From assembly GCA_031276365.1 (NCBI GenBank), contig JAISNG010000040.1, positions 1-5,917 of the forward strand: DNA of 5,917 bases, read 5' to 3'. Below the pieces are notes generated by a model that searched no databases, was not told the origin of the DNA, and saw only the letters and a program-made list of their open reading frames with translations. Below, in pieces: positions 5,743 through 5,917 of this stretch; within the stretch, counting starts at the first letter, position 1, and each line of letters begins with the position of its first letter. A program made the translations under genes and the position numbers. Source of the DNA: Campylobacteraceae bacterium. Its GTDB lineage: Bacteria; Campylobacterota; Campylobacteria; Campylobacterales; Campylobacteraceae.

Positions 5743-5917
5743 GCCGTAATCCTCCCCTTGCTTTCATTAAAATCCGCATTGTTTTTAAATTCAAAATGCA
5801 AGCCGATTTTACGCAGGGCATTTCCGACAGCCAAAATATCAACTTTCCCCTCATATAAAAATTCAAATCCCACAAGAGCGCGCCCGTAAAAGCTTTCACC
5901 GCCTGTTTGTTCTATAT
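5739..5917 (-). CDS. metN: MetN-type ABC transporter ATP-binding protein (C-terminal 58 residues)
   Basis: The gene enters from the right edge and only its last 58 codons plus the TGA stop are present, so Walker A, Walker B and the ABC signature are not visible. The assignment rests on two points. The stop overlaps the MetI start as ATGA, the usual MetN-MetI arrangement. The tail (GGESFYGRALVGFEF, followed by a helix ending in GNALRKIGLHFEF) looks like the end of the ferredoxin-like NIL domain that MetN carries after its ATPase domain, which in methionine importers binds methionine to inhibit transport. A short extension (KNNADFNESKGRITA) follows. No Met or Cys occurs in this part. If full, the protein should be about 340 residues. 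The NIL match is by eye; position in the operon is the stronger argument. Confidence 0.75.
   Translation of the reverse strand, partial: IEQTGGESFYGRALVGFEFLYEGKVDILAVGNALRKIGLHFEFKNNADFNESKGRITA

Noticed and set aside
5192..5749. Plus-strand reading frame of 185 codons opposite the MetI gene.
   Set aside because: The minus-strand frame encodes a complete permease with family signatures, and the plus-strand product resembles nothing known.

Overview
This window is the inner part of one long minus-strand operon. Read in transcription order, from high to low coordinates, it holds: the C-terminal end of a MetN-type ABC ATPase, the MetI-type permease, a MetQ/NlpA-family binding protein, an FMN-dependent monooxygenase of the NtaA/SnaA/DszA group, a second MetQ/NlpA-family binding protein, a 65-residue unknown protein, a styrene-monooxygenase-like (StyA-like) FAD oxygenase, and the N-terminus of a DszC/SfnB-type member of the acyl-CoA dehydrogenase superfamily. 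All eight genes point the same way. Gaps are 9 to 57 bases, two junctions overlap, and nearly every start has an AGGAG-type ribosome site. No promoter, terminator, RNA gene, insertion sequence or CRISPR array could be supported, so the transcript probably begins and ends outside the window.

The layout suggests an import-and-oxidise pathway for an organic sulfur compound. MetN and MetI with two binding proteins would bring the compound in. Enzymes from three unrelated flavin-oxygenase folds could then oxidise and cleave it. The DszC-like plus DszA-like pair recalls the sulfoxide/sulfone/sulfinate logic of the 4S desulfurisation pathway. No desulfinase and no flavin reductase is visible, though at least some of these oxygenases should need reduced flavin from a partner. 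The true substrate cannot be read from the sequence.

The most striking signal is compositional: the encoded soluble proteins almost lack sulfur. The StyA-like protein (446 residues), the second MetQ (293) and the small protein (65) have no cysteine and no methionine after the initiator. Across about 1,690 residues of non-permease protein I count three internal methionines and one cysteine. Both MetQ proteins also lack the lipobox cysteine and carry an uncleaved-looking N-terminal membrane helix. This fits a sulfur-starvation regulon built to cost little sulfur.

The organism is a bacterium, probably Gram-negative, that meets oxygen. GC content looks to be in the mid-40s percent by eye. Proteobacteria in the broad sense or Campylobacterota are plausible, but nothing here fixes the lineage. 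No stretch longer than 57 bases lacks a gene; the longest gap (237-293) is AT-rich and holds the ribosome site of the DszC-like gene.
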